From positions 1-46,561 of the forward strand of contig CAMIYM010000019.1 of NCBI GenBank assembly GCA_946403085.1: DNA of 46,561 bases, given 5' to 3'. The DNA comes from an uncultured Clostridia bacterium (GTDB lineage: Bacteria; Bacillota; Clostridia; Saccharofermentanales; Saccharofermentanaceae). Shown here piece by piece: positions 35,232 through 44,451 of this stretch (its first letter is position 1; every line of letters starts with the position of its first letter). The notes beneath the pieces are model-generated. The model worked only from the letters and a program-made list of their open reading frames with translations, had not been told where the DNA came from and searched no databases. The position numbers and the translations under genes are program-made.

Positions 35232-36001
35232 TGATTCTTCATGACCTCCGTATAGACAAACGGAAGATACTTTTCGGTGTAGTACTTCGGAATGGGATGG
35301 ATTCCGTCACCTTCGTAATAGTTCTTCTCGAAAGATTCGAACTGCGGCGTATGGTTGATATAGTTGACACCTAATTCCCATGCCATCTCATCGAGCTTGT
35401 CGTTATAGAAATCAACATACTTCGTTCCGGGTGACTGCTTATATGCTTTTTCCTTAACCGGGAAGATACTGTCGACAAAGATCTTCGTATCAGGAAGTCT
35501 CTTCTTAAGCTCTTCGATACACTCTTTATAGCTGTTGATGAAGTATTTTACGTTCTCGGGTGAATCCATTACGTTTACGCCGTAATGAAGGATCAGATAC
35601 TTAGGCTTCTTGGCAACTATCTCATCCATATGCTTCTTGAGATGTGCAGTACCTACACCGATCTTGGCGATGATATGCTCTTCATCGAGGATCTTATACT
35701 CGGAAATGGCTTTTACGGTACTGTCTCCGCAGATATAGATATCCTTGAATGCAGCCTTATAGTTCTTGTCCTTGATCTCCATGAACCCGTTAGTCTGTGT
35801 AATGACAGGCACAGTCGGTACAGGTGTCGGCGAAGGCTCTGTATAGTCGGCATTAGCGCGTTCAGCCAGATAAGAGGAACCTGCCGCGATATCAACATCA
35901 GATGCTCTCTGCGGGATAAGCACGACCAAAAGACGGATGGACATGATTCCAACCGCAACCGCTACCACTATCAGAAAGATCCTGTGGATCAAGCTCTGCA
36001 C
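35228..36001 (-). CDS. Membrane-anchored SGNH/GDSL hydrolase-like protein
   Basis: This ~257-residue protein starts with one membrane helix (IFLIVVAVAVGIMSIRLLVVLI), then a linker and an SGNH domain: block I IYICGDSTVK, LHYGVNVMDS in block III and a terminal GDGIHP with the catalytic Asp/His pair. It probably adds or removes acetyl groups on a surface glycan and heads the cassette. I chose the GTG at 36001, which has AGGGGA 9 nt upstream; the frame extends to an ATG at 36052 that lacks a ribosome binding site. Confidence 0.82.
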   Translation of the reverse strand: MQSLIHRIFLIVVAVAVGIMSIRLLVVLIPQRASDVDIAAGSSYLAERANADYTEPSPTPVPTVPVITQTNGFMEIKDKNYKAAFKDIYICGDSTVKAISEYKILDEEHIIAKIGVGTAHLKKHMDEIVAKKPKYLILHYGVNVMDSPENVKYFINSYKECIEELKKRLPDTKIFVDSIFPVKEKAYKQSPGTKYVDFYNDKLDEMAWELGVNYINHTPQFESFEKNYYEGDGIHPIPKYYTEKYLPFVYTEVMKNQ

Positions 36002-36160
36002 TCTTATAGTTCCCCTAAAATAAATATAAATAATAATAACACTAACATTCAAATTTCAATTTACAAACTGAATGCCGAAAGAAAAATAAAAGATTTGCCG
36101 GAAACAGTCAATACGGCAATTGTGATATATTTTAAGCAACTTCACTAAGGAGGCGCGAAA

Positions 36161-37174
36161 ATGAGAGACATAACCCTTGGCAAGACCGGAATCACTGTAC
36201 CTCAAAATGCATTCGGTGCTCTCCCCATTCAGCGTGTAAGCGTGGATGAAGCAGTAAGCCTTTTAAGAAATGCCTACGACGGCGGAATGAGATTTTTCGA
36301 TACCGCAAGAGCTTATACCGACAGTGAGGAAAAGGTCGGTAAAGCGTTTGAAGGCATGCGCGACAAGGTCTTCATCTCATCGAAGACCCAGGCCACTACC
36401 AAAGAGAAGTTCGAAGAAGACCTTAACACCACCCTCACCAATCTTAAGACCGATTACCTTGACATATACCAGCTCCACTGCGCCGCAAAATGCTACAACG
36501 AGGAAGATGACATCTACAATTGCCTTGTTGAAGCAAAGAAGCAGGGCAAAGTAAGACACATCGGCATCACGGCACATAAGATCGGCGTCGCCGAAGATAT
36601 CGTAAACAGCGGTCTTTATGAGACACTCCAGTTCCCATTCTCATATCTGGCATCAGACCGCGACATCGCGCTCGTCAAAAGCTGCACTGAACATGACATG
36701 GGATTCATTGCCATGAAGGGCCTTTCAGGCGGACTTCTTACCGATTCAAAAGCTTGCATGGCCTTCATGAGCCAGTACGACGTCCTCCCTATCTGGGGCA
36801 TCCAGAAGCAGAATGAGTTAGACGAATGGCTAAGCTTTTTCGATAACGAAGTAACATTAACAGAAGAGATACAGGCTGTTATCGAGAAGGACAGAGATGA
36901 GCTTCTGGGCGAATTCTGCAGAGGCTGCGGCTATTGCATGCCCTGCACTGTCGACATCAGGATCAACCAGTGTGCAAGAATGAGCCAGATGATAAGAAGG
37001 GCTCCTTCCGAGAACTGGCTTACCGACTACTGGAAAGAAGAGATGCTTAAGATCGACTCCTGCGTCGAATGCGGTCTCTGCAAGACCAGATGTCCTTACG
37101 AACTTGACATCCCCAATCTTCTTAAGAAGAATCTTAAAGACTATAAAGAGATCCTGGCAGGCAAGCCGGTCTGA
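36161..37174 (+). CDS. Aldo/keto reductase with C-terminal 4Fe-4S ferredoxin domain
   Basis: This 337-residue protein has an aldo/keto reductase barrel (RFFDTARAYTDSEEKVGKAF, KTQATTKEKFEEDLNTTLTNLKTDYLDIYQLH) to about residue 250, then a region with CRGCGYCMPC (approximately 249-258) and CVECGLCKTRCPYELDIP (approximately 300-317), ligands for an iron-sulfur cluster. These fused reductases are common in anaerobes and probably take electrons from ferredoxin rather than only NADPH. The substrate is unknown. AAGGAGG lies 7 nt before the ATG. A terminator follows at 37204-37233. Confidence 0.92.
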   Translation: MRDITLGKTGITVPQNAFGALPIQRVSVDEAVSLLRNAYDGGMRFFDTARAYTDSEEKVGKAFEGMRDKVFISSKTQATTKEKFEEDLNTTLTNLKTDYLDIYQLHCAAKCYNEEDDIYNCLVEAKKQGKVRHIGITAHKIGVAEDIVNSGLYETLQFPFSYLASDRDIALVKSCTEHDMGFIAMKGLSGGLLTDSKACMAFMSQYDVLPIWGIQKQNELDEWLSFFDNEVTLTEEIQAVIEKDRDELLGEFCRGCGYCMPCTVDIRINQCARMSQMIRRAPSENWLTDYWKEEMLKIDSCVECGLCKTRCPYELDIPNLLKKNLKDYKEILAGKPV

Positions 37175-37203
37175 GGCGATCTTTCTCACAGCATTTCAAA
37201 AAT

Positions 37204-37233
37204 AAAGAGGTATCCCGCTTGAGATACCTCTTT
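37204..37233. terminator. Bidirectional terminator between convergent genes
   Basis: AAAGAGGTATC and GATACCTCTTT form an 11-bp stem with an 8-nt loop. A T-run follows on the plus strand (TTTTCATTT) and, after the stem, TATTTTT on the minus strand, so it can serve both the reductase and the flavoprotein gene. Confidence 0.85.
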
Positions 37234-37245
37234 TCATTTAAGTTC

Positions 37246-38733
37246 TTACTTGCACTCGACGTGCTCTTTCTTGCAGATTCTCCAGGCTGCATATTTGCCC
37301 TGGGCAGTTGCCGGCGGAAGTCCGCCTGAACCCATGAGCCACTGGCCTGCGAGGAATACATTCTTGAGCTGCTTGATAACACCGGGTGTTGTAACCGTCT
37401 TGGTGTCTTTGTCTGCTACGAAGCCCATGTATGCACCTCTGTACGCATTGAAGCGTGTTGCATAAGTAACAGGTGACCATGTATCAAGTATTGTGATCTT
37501 GCCTTTTGTCTCAGGGCACTTCTTCTCGATCAAAGCCATCATTGCCTGAGCGATCTCGTTCTTCTTGGCTTCATACTTCTCGCGGTCGGAAGATAACTCG
37601 AACCACTTATCAACATCATCAGAATACTGGAATATCTTCATCTGAAGGATAGTCTTGCCTTCAGGTGTGATCGTGGGATCATAGTCGTAGCAGATGACAC
37701 CGACATCCTTGATCTCCTTGCCCCAGACAGTAAGTCCTTCGCTCTCCCAGAATGTTGTATCAGGAATGAAGCTTGTCTTTCCGTCAACTAGGAATGCTGC
37801 GTGGAACTTACTGAATACAGAGAAATGGTCCTTATCGCCAAAAGGCTTCTGAAGCTTCTTGGGCATGAATTCCGCAGGAAGGAGATGAGTAAATGTGTGG
37901 TTGGCATCTGTAGCGCAGATGACGTAATCAGCATTCACTTCAGTACCGTCTTCAAGAACGATTCCGCTGGCGAACTTGCCGTTGATCTTGACATTCTTTA
38001 CGGGGCTGTTCAGGTGAAGCTTTCCGCCAGCAGCCTTATACTTGTTCGCAATTCTCGTAGCTGCCGCAAGTGATCCGCCTTCCGGGATGTCTCCGCTTCC
38101 GGATGTGCACATAGCATAAGACATGATGAATGAATATGCCTGTGTGCTCTCAGGGTGTGTCATCAAGACAGCACTTCTTAAGACAGGGCTCTTAAAGCTC
38201 TCGGATAAGTCCTTAACGCTTACACCCTTATATGCCTTCTGTGCTGCGGGAACGTTCTTGGCGAAGTCACCGAGCTTCATGAAGTCTCTCGGGCCCATCT
38301 TGTCCATCGGCTTATCGATAGGCATGATCATGCTCTCTGCTCTTGTGACGTTCTCGAAAAACTTCTCGATCACATCCTTATCATCAGGAGAGAGTGCGAG
38401 CATCTCGCGCTTCGTTCTTTCCTTGTCTCTCCAGAAAGTGATCTCGCCGCCGTGACCTTCATACTTGAAGAAGTAGTCCTTGCTGTACATGTTAAGGCCT
38501 TCTTCGAGCATTCCGATCTCATGCCAGAGACCGTTCATATCGCTGCCCTTCTTGCTGCACATGAGATAATCGATACAGTTATCGATATAGATCCCGTCAC
38601 GCTTCCAGCCTGTGAGCTCTCCGCCTGCAACGGGATTCTTCTCGTAGATCTCAGTCTCAAAGCCTGAGTTTTGCAGGATAATACCTGCAGTCATTCCGGA
38701 GATACCTGCTCCGACAATGATTACTTTTTTCAT
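37246..38733 (-). CDS. Phytoene-dehydrogenase-like FAD oxidoreductase
   Basis: This 495-residue flavoprotein begins with the dinucleotide-binding fold KKVIIVGAGISGMTAGIILQNSGFETEIYEKN and has GSLAAATRIANKYKAAGGKLHLNSPVKNVKI, VICATDANHTF and the C-terminal FLAGQWLMGSGGLPPATAQGKYAA that closes the FAD site, as in CrtI/phytoene desaturase-type enzymes. No carotenoid genes are nearby, and many anaerobes encode such proteins without making carotenoids, so the substrate is unknown. A GGGGGAA site lies before the ATG. Confidence 0.9.
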   Translation of the reverse strand: MKKVIIVGAGISGMTAGIILQNSGFETEIYEKNPVAGGELTGWKRDGIYIDNCIDYLMCSKKGSDMNGLWHEIGMLEEGLNMYSKDYFFKYEGHGGEITFWRDKERTKREMLALSPDDKDVIEKFFENVTRAESMIMPIDKPMDKMGPRDFMKLGDFAKNVPAAQKAYKGVSVKDLSESFKSPVLRSAVLMTHPESTQAYSFIMSYAMCTSGSGDIPEGGSLAAATRIANKYKAAGGKLHLNSPVKNVKINGKFASGIVLEDGTEVNADYVICATDANHTFTHLLPAEFMPKKLQKPFGDKDHFSVFSKFHAAFLVDGKTSFIPDTTFWESEGLTVWGKEIKDVGVICYDYDPTITPEGKTILQMKIFQYSDDVDKWFELSSDREKYEAKKNEIAQAMMALIEKKCPETKGKITILDTWSPVTYATRFNAYRGAYMGFVADKDTKTVTTPGVIKQLKNVFLAGQWLMGSGGLPPATAQGKYAAWRICKKEHVECK

Positions 38734-38791
38734 TAAATGGATTCCCCCTGAGTTCTTTTGTGTCAGAAAAACACTTCAGTAAGTATAACAC

Positions 38792-40567
38792 TTACATGAT
38801 CTCATATTTTCCCAATATGAGTTTTAGCTCGAATTCTTCCACAGGGAGAGGCTTATCAAAATAATAACCTTGTGCAATATCGCATCCGCTGTTGCAAAGG
38901 ACCATTACATGCTGCTGTGTCTCGACACCTTCAGAGATACATTCAAGACCGAGCTGTCTTGTCATGGAGACAACGTGTCTGAACATGACACTGCTGACGC
39001 TTTGTCTGTCATCAGGATTATCGGGAAGGAAATCCTTGTCGATCTTTATCGTAGTCCAGGGCACATCCTTAATGATGTTAAGTGATGAATAACCGATACC
39101 GAAGTCGTCGATAGACACAGAGAAATCAAGCTCTCTAAGACTCGTCACCATTCTCTTCAAGTCACTTAATTCGACTTCTGATGTGGTCTCGGTAAACTCG
39201 ATCTCGATAAGATAGTGCGGTATCGAATAGCGGTCTACGATCTCTGCGATCGTCTCTGCAAGATATGTGTTAAGGATATGCTTTCTCGAGAAATTGATGG
39301 ACACTCTAATGAGCTGTTTTCCTTCATCAGCCCAGCGTCTCATATCACGGCATACTCCTTCAAGCATCGCAAAATCAAGTCTGCATATCTCACTCGTCTG
39401 TTCGAGTACGGGTATGAACTCGACAGGCGGAATAACTTTGCCTGCATGATACCATCTGCAGAGTGCTTCAGCTCCGACAAGCCTGCCGTTCATTACATTT
39501 ACCTTCGGCTGGTAGAATGGTCTGAACTCGTTCTTTTCGAGTGCTTCAGGGAACATCTGCTGGATCTTCATAGCCCTTCCCTTCTTCTCGAGGAAGGATT
39601 CGTCATAGAAAACGATACTGTCCATACCGCCGTTCTGTGCGACACGGTAAGCATTTATAATGCTGCCCATGATCTCATCGGCCACAATATCCGGATTGTC
39701 AGGAACACGGTAGAATCCTGCACTCGTTGATATGTTTACGCCGATGCCTTTCGGTGTCCTGACTTCAGTCTGGGTAAGGTAATCGACAACCGCTCTGGTC
39801 TTATCCGTAGTGCACATGCCGAGGAAGTTGTCGCCTCCGAGCCTTGCAAGATAACCGTTCTCACCTATGATCTCTTTCAGCGAATCAAAGTGAGACTTCA
39901 TTACGACAGTGCCAATCTCGCGTCCGAATTCCTGATTGATCAGGGAAAAATGTCTGAGATTATAGCGGAATGCGAGTTTACCATGAAAACCATTCTCCGC
40001 AGCGCTCTTAAAAAGATATGTTTTCCAGGAACGCAGATTCGGATAACCCGCCTCATCGAAATATGCCAGCTCATATACAGCATTCTGAAGTCTGTTTCTG
40101 CTGACAAAGCTTAAGATAGTCCTCATGACGAGATCCACTTTCTGCTTTTCATCCTCAGTAAGAGGCGGTTCGTCAGGAGACATATATGCAGTAATAGTCG
40201 CAATAGACATAATACTGGTAACAAGTCTTAAAGTCGAAATCGGAACGCATTCCTTGCCGTTATCATAGCAGCTCAGAGTCTCGCATATGCCGGCTTCTTC
40301 GTCCTGCTGATTCTTGTAGACTTTAGTAGCAGCTTTTGAAAGTCTGAGTAAAAGGCAGATCTTAATAAGGAGGTTCTCGATAAGTCCGACATCTATGCCG
40401 TTGATATCAGTTATCGCAGAACCTAACTGAGAATACAGTTTGTAGAATTGCGCGTCTTTATCGTCAGAATCGAATTTTGCCAAAGCTTCAGCATAAACCG
40501 GTTCTATAGCATCCGTTCCTATCTCTCTCGGCTTCTTGCCAATGCTTTCAGGCTCTTTGTAGTTCAT
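38792..40567 (-). CDS. EAL-domain c-di-GMP phosphodiesterase with degenerate GGDEF domain
   Basis: This 591-residue soluble protein has an unassigned ~180-residue helical N-terminus, a GGDEF-like domain whose motif is GGDNF with no I-site (so probably no cyclase activity), and an EAL domain of ~240 residues. The EAL active-site set looks complete: GAEALCRW, SINFS, EIEFTET, DDFGIGYSS, KIDKDF, SEGVET and QGYYFDKPL. It should break c-di-GMP to pGpG and so oppose the GGDEF protein at 17897-18835. GGAGGC lies 5 nt before the ATG. Confidence 0.93.
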   Translation of the reverse strand: MNYKEPESIGKKPREIGTDAIEPVYAEALAKFDSDDKDAQFYKLYSQLGSAITDINGIDVGLIENLLIKICLLLRLSKAATKVYKNQQDEEAGICETLSCYDNGKECVPISTLRLVTSIMSIATITAYMSPDEPPLTEDEKQKVDLVMRTILSFVSRNRLQNAVYELAYFDEAGYPNLRSWKTYLFKSAAENGFHGKLAFRYNLRHFSLINQEFGREIGTVVMKSHFDSLKEIIGENGYLARLGGDNFLGMCTTDKTRAVVDYLTQTEVRTPKGIGVNISTSAGFYRVPDNPDIVADEIMGSIINAYRVAQNGGMDSIVFYDESFLEKKGRAMKIQQMFPEALEKNEFRPFYQPKVNVMNGRLVGAEALCRWYHAGKVIPPVEFIPVLEQTSEICRLDFAMLEGVCRDMRRWADEGKQLIRVSINFSRKHILNTYLAETIAEIVDRYSIPHYLIEIEFTETTSEVELSDLKRMVTSLRELDFSVSIDDFGIGYSSLNIIKDVPWTTIKIDKDFLPDNPDDRQSVSSVMFRHVVSMTRQLGLECISEGVETQQHVMVLCNSGCDIAQGYYFDKPLPVEEFELKLILGKYEIM

Positions 40568-40589
40568 AACGCCTCCGGCAAAAGTCTCA

Positions 40590-40637
40590 AAAAAATTTTC
40601 GCGCTTTCCACCATTATATAGGCAGAGAGCGCGAAAA
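40590..40637 (-). terminator. Terminator of the two-component operon, enclosing a TATAAT box
   Basis: TTTTCGCGCT (40596-40605) and AGCGCGAAAA (40628-40637) pair; on the minus strand the stem is followed by TTTTTTT. It ends transcripts from the kinase gene. The loop contains TATAAT (minus strand, about 40613-40620), possibly the -10 of the EAL gene promoter; the -35 is weak. Confidence 0.65.
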
Positions 40638-40687
40638 GATATACTTAACTGCTTTTTATCTTTTTTCCAGGCCGGTCTGAAACGCTG

Positions 40688-42310
40688 TCAGGCCTTAGTC
40701 TTGAAGATCACGCATGCAGTAAACAGATTAGGTACTGACTTAAGTTCCAGCTTATATCCGAGGATCTTCAGATTATTATCCGCGATCGACAGACCCAGTC
40801 CGGTGCCTTTGCTTCCTCTTGAACTGTCACCTTTGATGAACGGGTCTTTCAGAGAATCCACGTCTTTATATGTCATGGAAGTCTTGTTGGTGACCGTAAG
40901 TGAATCAGAAGTTAAAGTGATGATCACAGGGCTCCCCTTTTCGCCATATCTGTCACAATTTGAAAGCAGATTATCTATGGCCTGCTTAAACACTTTCCTG
41001 TCTGTTCTGATGGTAACTCCATTTCCATTTATATCGGTCTTCATATCCGGGAAGGCCAAAGCACTTTCTTTAACGAGATCCAGGACATCCACATCTTCCA
41101 GCGATATGTCCGCCTTTGCAGTTCCGGCCTTGGAAAGCGCCAGGATATCTTCGATCATGTGGTTCATGTCAGTGACTTTGCCTGTTATCTTGCCGGAATA
41201 CTCGGCAACTTTGGCAGGGTCATCTGCAGATTCTTCAAGATTCTCGGAGTAAGCCATAATAGATGCCAGAGGGGTCTTGAGATCGTGAGCCATAGCCTCA
41301 GTGGTCTTTCTCCTGTATTCGAAGATCTCCCAGACGGTCTTATCTTTCTGATATCTGATAACAGAAAGAACTGTTCCTGATATAGCTGTACAAAGCAGCG
41401 CTGCGATTATAATAACCATGCTCGTGACCGGTGCCAAAGTAAAGACCGTATCCTCAGGAGTATAGTCCGCAAATCCTACATACCAGGCTTTGCTGGTATC
41501 ATTCTTGATCTGATCGAAATTATCTTCGTAATCGTAGAATTGCTCAAAATATCCATTGTCATCAGGCACACAGCATTCATTTACATCTGAAGATGTAAGC
41601 CCTTTTGTGTCATTCCCGTATGCAACGCAAAGAACAGTTGAGCAGTCCAAAAGCTCATATCCTGAAAGATCCGCAGGTGTGCAGTCCACTTTGTATTCTT
41701 TGTCCTTGTCAGAAATAACAACGACACCAGGAACAAAAGTGCCATCCTCATAGTTAACATATGCAGTTTCCAGTTGGTAAAAAACTTCCGGGACCAAGCC
41801 AAAATAACTGGCGGCCCAATCCCATTTATAATTATCAAATCTCTCGTTGATCTTGATGATATCGTACTTGCCACCGGCGTACTTGTTTACCGGATCATAA
41901 CAAGACGGATCCTTAAGGAAATAGAATTCATGTTTATAGTCCTTATAATTCTTGCCCGTTTCTCTAGTAACCATTATGAAGTCTTTAGTATCGGAATTGA
42001 GCTTAAGATCTCCGACGCGGACTTCCGCATACCTCTTTCCGTTGCTTTGATATATGGCAAGTTTGATCCTGATCTGGCTTATTATCTCCTTGTACTCGTC
42101 ACTGCCGGGCTCAGCTTCAGAAAGGCTCCTCGCAAGTTCAGGCAGATCCTGCGCGGGCTTTGCTTCAGTATCATATTTCCTCATAGAATGCTCATTGTAG
42201 TATTGGCCAAGAATAATGGCTGCAACAACAGAAAATACCAACAGTGAGATAAGAAACCTTAGAGCAAATATCTTGCCGAACTTCGGTTCAGTTATCGATT
42301 CTCTTTTCAT
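40688..42310 (-). CDS. Membrane sensor histidine kinase
   Basis: This 540-residue kinase has a first helix (FLISLLVFSVVAAIILGQYY), a large outside domain of about 250 residues, a second helix (VTSMVIIIAALLCTAISGTVLSVI), a HisKA domain with the phosphorylated His in AMAHDLKTPLAS, and an ATPase domain with the N-box DNLLSNCDRYG and GTGLGLSIADNNL. The G1 DxGxG motif is not visible (VTNKTS stands at its place), as in some VanS-like kinases. The signal is unknown. It pairs with the response regulator 28 nt upstream. AAGGAG precedes the start. Confidence 0.93.
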   Translation of the reverse strand: MKRESITEPKFGKIFALRFLISLLVFSVVAAIILGQYYNEHSMRKYDTEAKPAQDLPELARSLSEAEPGSDEYKEIISQIRIKLAIYQSNGKRYAEVRVGDLKLNSDTKDFIMVTRETGKNYKDYKHEFYFLKDPSCYDPVNKYAGGKYDIIKINERFDNYKWDWAASYFGLVPEVFYQLETAYVNYEDGTFVPGVVVISDKDKEYKVDCTPADLSGYELLDCSTVLCVAYGNDTKGLTSSDVNECCVPDDNGYFEQFYDYEDNFDQIKNDTSKAWYVGFADYTPEDTVFTLAPVTSMVIIIAALLCTAISGTVLSVIRYQKDKTVWEIFEYRRKTTEAMAHDLKTPLASIMAYSENLEESADDPAKVAEYSGKITGKVTDMNHMIEDILALSKAGTAKADISLEDVDVLDLVKESALAFPDMKTDINGNGVTIRTDRKVFKQAIDNLLSNCDRYGEKGSPVIITLTSDSLTVTNKTSMTYKDVDSLKDPFIKGDSSRGSKGTGLGLSIADNNLKILGYKLELKSVPNLFTACVIFKTKA

Positions 42311-42337
42311 AAAAATGCTCCTTAAATTATCCTTGGA

Positions 42338-43006
42338 TCAGACAATCTTGTAACCGCCTCCGATTACAGTTCTGATCGCATCCCCGGAATCTCCAAGACT
42401 CTTTCTTAGTTTCTTGATGTGACTGTCGACAACTCTGTCGGATCCGTCAAATCCGACACCCCACACAAGATCTAAGAGCCTGTCCCTTCCAAGGACGATT
42501 CCCTTGTTCTCCACGAGAACTTTCAGAAGGAAATATTCTTTAGGAGCAAGCGTGACTTTACGCCCGCCGGCTTCGACTTCCATGCGCAACGGAAAGACCC
42601 TGATATCTCCGCATTCGAGAACGATTTCCTTGCGGAGTTCGGTATCTGTCCTGTTAAGAAGTGCAAGACATTTTGCATAGAGTACTTTGAGCGAAAAAGG
42701 CTTGACCATGTATTCGTCCGCGCCTATCTCATATCCTTTAAGGATGTTGCTCTCATTGCCTAATGCAGTAAGAAAAACGATCGGGCAATTACTCTTTCCG
42801 CGCAATGCTTTGCATACTTCAAAACCATTAGCTCCAGGAAGCATGATGTCAAGGATAGCGATGTCGTAGTCGTTCTCACTGATAAGCCTTATAGCCTTAT
42901 TGCCGTCAGGAGCCGTATCAACATCAAATGTCCCCTTGCTCCTGAAGAAGTCCGCAACAAGCTCTAACAGCTCTTCAGTATCTTCTACTATCAATATCCT
43001 GGCCAT
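42338..43006 (-). CDS. OmpR-family response regulator
   Basis: This 222-residue regulator starts MARILIVEDTEELLELVADFF with GGAGG upstream at the ATG at 43006; 13 further codons upstream are not needed. The receiver has the phosphorylated Asp in ILDIMLPGANGFEV and Lys in VKPFSLKVL. The C-terminal winged helix (VTLAPKEYFLLKVLVENKGIVLGRDRLLDLVWG, DSHIKKLRKSLGD) binds DNA. Its targets are unknown; the divergent gene at 43165 is a candidate. It is transcribed with the kinase. Confidence 0.95.
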   Translation of the reverse strand: MARILIVEDTEELLELVADFFRSKGTFDVDTAPDGNKAIRLISENDYDIAILDIMLPGANGFEVCKALRGKSNCPIVFLTALGNESNILKGYEIGADEYMVKPFSLKVLYAKCLALLNRTDTELRKEIVLECGDIRVFPLRMEVEAGGRKVTLAPKEYFLLKVLVENKGIVLGRDRLLDLVWGVGFDGSDRVVDSHIKKLRKSLGDSGDAIRTVIGGGYKIV

Positions 43007-43164
43007 TAAGAATTCTCCTCCTGGGACCAATACTAACTTGCCCATGTGTCCTTAGTATGTCCTTAACAAAGAAAATCATCAACAGATGTCATGTTATAAT
43101 TCTATCTAAGGGATAAACCCTCTTACAATATAATGTCATTGTGATAATGACCGGAGATGCTTTT

Positions 43165-43953
43165 ATGTCTGAACAGAAAAATGGATTAAGCAAGTTATGT
43201 CTGACGGGATTTATACTATCGATCCTGTCTCCGTTTTTGCCCTTGCTGCTTATCGCCGCGGCTGCCTCCAGCTCATCCAGTGTTTCTTTCACGCTCATAG
43301 TTACAGCTATAGTGCTGGTTCCATTAACTGGTTTTGCCCTTTCGATCGCAGGAGTAGCAACTGCCCGCAAACGCGGCAAAAAAGGCAAAGGATTCGGCAT
43401 TGCAGGAATCATATTGCCATGTGTTTATGCAGTCGTTGCTGCAATTATTGCCGGGGGCGCCGGCCTGATCTACTTCGCGCTTGTCGACGATGCAAAGAAA
43501 GCTAAGGCAAAGGGAGAACAAAGCGTTCTCTATGAAATCGGAGGCATAAGTAAGACTTTAAATGAGGAATACGATATAAGCCAGTATGAGATCACTGAAG
43601 GATATGATTTCAGTGATGCGGATATAAAGGTCAGTGAGAATGATCTTGCAGCATATGCAAAAGACAAGCTTCAAACAATAGACAAAGAGAGCGAGATGTT
43701 TGTCAGGGGCAAGTATGAAGGCTTTAATTTCCTTATCGTCAGAAAAGATCTTTTCGAGGCCTGGCTAAAAGAAGATGGCTTAGGCGAGATCCAGACTTCC
43801 AAGGAAGGAAATGTAGCTTTTGTCTATCGTGTAACATGGGAGAACTCAAGCCTTCCCTACCGCACCCTGGAATTGTACAAAGATCCGTCCGGCAAGTTCA
43901 TAATCATCACTAACTGCAGCGACTATAAAGTCATCTCGGATTTTTTCGGTTAA
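43165..43953 (+). CDS. DUF4190-like membrane protein with unknown soluble domain
   Basis: This 262-residue protein has three or four N-terminal helices (CLTGFILSILSPFLPLLLIAAAA, LIVTAIVLVPLTGFALSIAGVATARKRGKKGKGFGIAGIILPCVYAVVAAIIAGG) of the DUF4190 plan and a ~150-residue C-terminal domain that I do not recognise. The start at 43165 has CGGAGAT about 8 nt upstream; an earlier GTG at 43141 is less likely. It diverges from the two-component genes and runs into the zinc-ribbon gene after 10 nt. Confidence 0.75.
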   Translation: MSEQKNGLSKLCLTGFILSILSPFLPLLLIAAAASSSSSVSFTLIVTAIVLVPLTGFALSIAGVATARKRGKKGKGFGIAGIILPCVYAVVAAIIAGGAGLIYFALVDDAKKAKAKGEQSVLYEIGGISKTLNEEYDISQYEITEGYDFSDADIKVSENDLAAYAKDKLQTIDKESEMFVRGKYEGFNFLIVRKDLFEAWLKEDGLGEIQTSKEGNVAFVYRVTWENSSLPYRTLELYKDPSGKFIIITNCSDYKVISDFFG

Positions 43954-43963
43954 AGGAGTCATT

Positions 43964-44386
43964 ATGTCACAGCTGCTTAGATTCAAATGTCCAAATTGTG
44001 GAAAAGTCCAGGATGTTAAGGGAGATGGTCCTTGCTGGAAATGCAAGACTATGGTCAGCCTTCCTACGGATGGTGTCATAGAGATCTACCGTATGGCTTC
44101 CTGCAGTGGATTAGGAAGAAGTATGGAAATATATCTTAACGGTATTCGACTCGGATGCCTGGGATTTGACGACATCATCAGGATCCCCGTGCCATACGGC
44201 CACTATAATGTCATGATGAAATTTTTGGATCATAAATTAAGTAAATACAAAGGTACCGCTTTGGAATTTGATGTCACTCCTTATAACAGGATCGTGTACC
44301 TTAAGGCTGCACGCGTTATTCCCGGATATATGACCAATACTACGATCCTGGAGCCGGCTACTGCTGAGGAGATGCGCCCGCTTTAA
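43964..44386 (+). CDS. Zinc-ribbon protein with unrecognised beta-rich domain
   Basis: This 140-residue protein opens with a zinc ribbon (FKCPNCGKVQDVKGDGPCWKC). The remaining ~100 residues contain a region (IEIYRMASCSGLGRSMEIYLNGIRLGCLGFDDIIRIPVPYGHYNVMMKF) that suggests a small beta domain. I do not know a family for it. It has no membrane segment. AAAGGAG lies 8 nt before the ATG and it follows the membrane protein gene by 10 nt, so they likely form one operon. Confidence 0.7.
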   Translation: MSQLLRFKCPNCGKVQDVKGDGPCWKCKTMVSLPTDGVIEIYRMASCSGLGRSMEIYLNGIRLGCLGFDDIIRIPVPYGHYNVMMKFLDHKLSKYKGTALEFDVTPYNRIVYLKAARVIPGYMTNTTILEPATAEEMRPL

Positions 44387-44451
44387 CAGTATAAAGACAG
44401 TATCTATGGACCTGCTTGTGATTATGGAAGTTAACATAATACATGGGAGCG

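Noticed and set aside
36095..36119. TTGCCG/CGGCAA inverted repeat upstream of the aldo/keto reductase gene.
   Set aside because: Arms of 6 bp with a 13-nt gap are weak in an AT-rich region and no promoter could be aligned with them.
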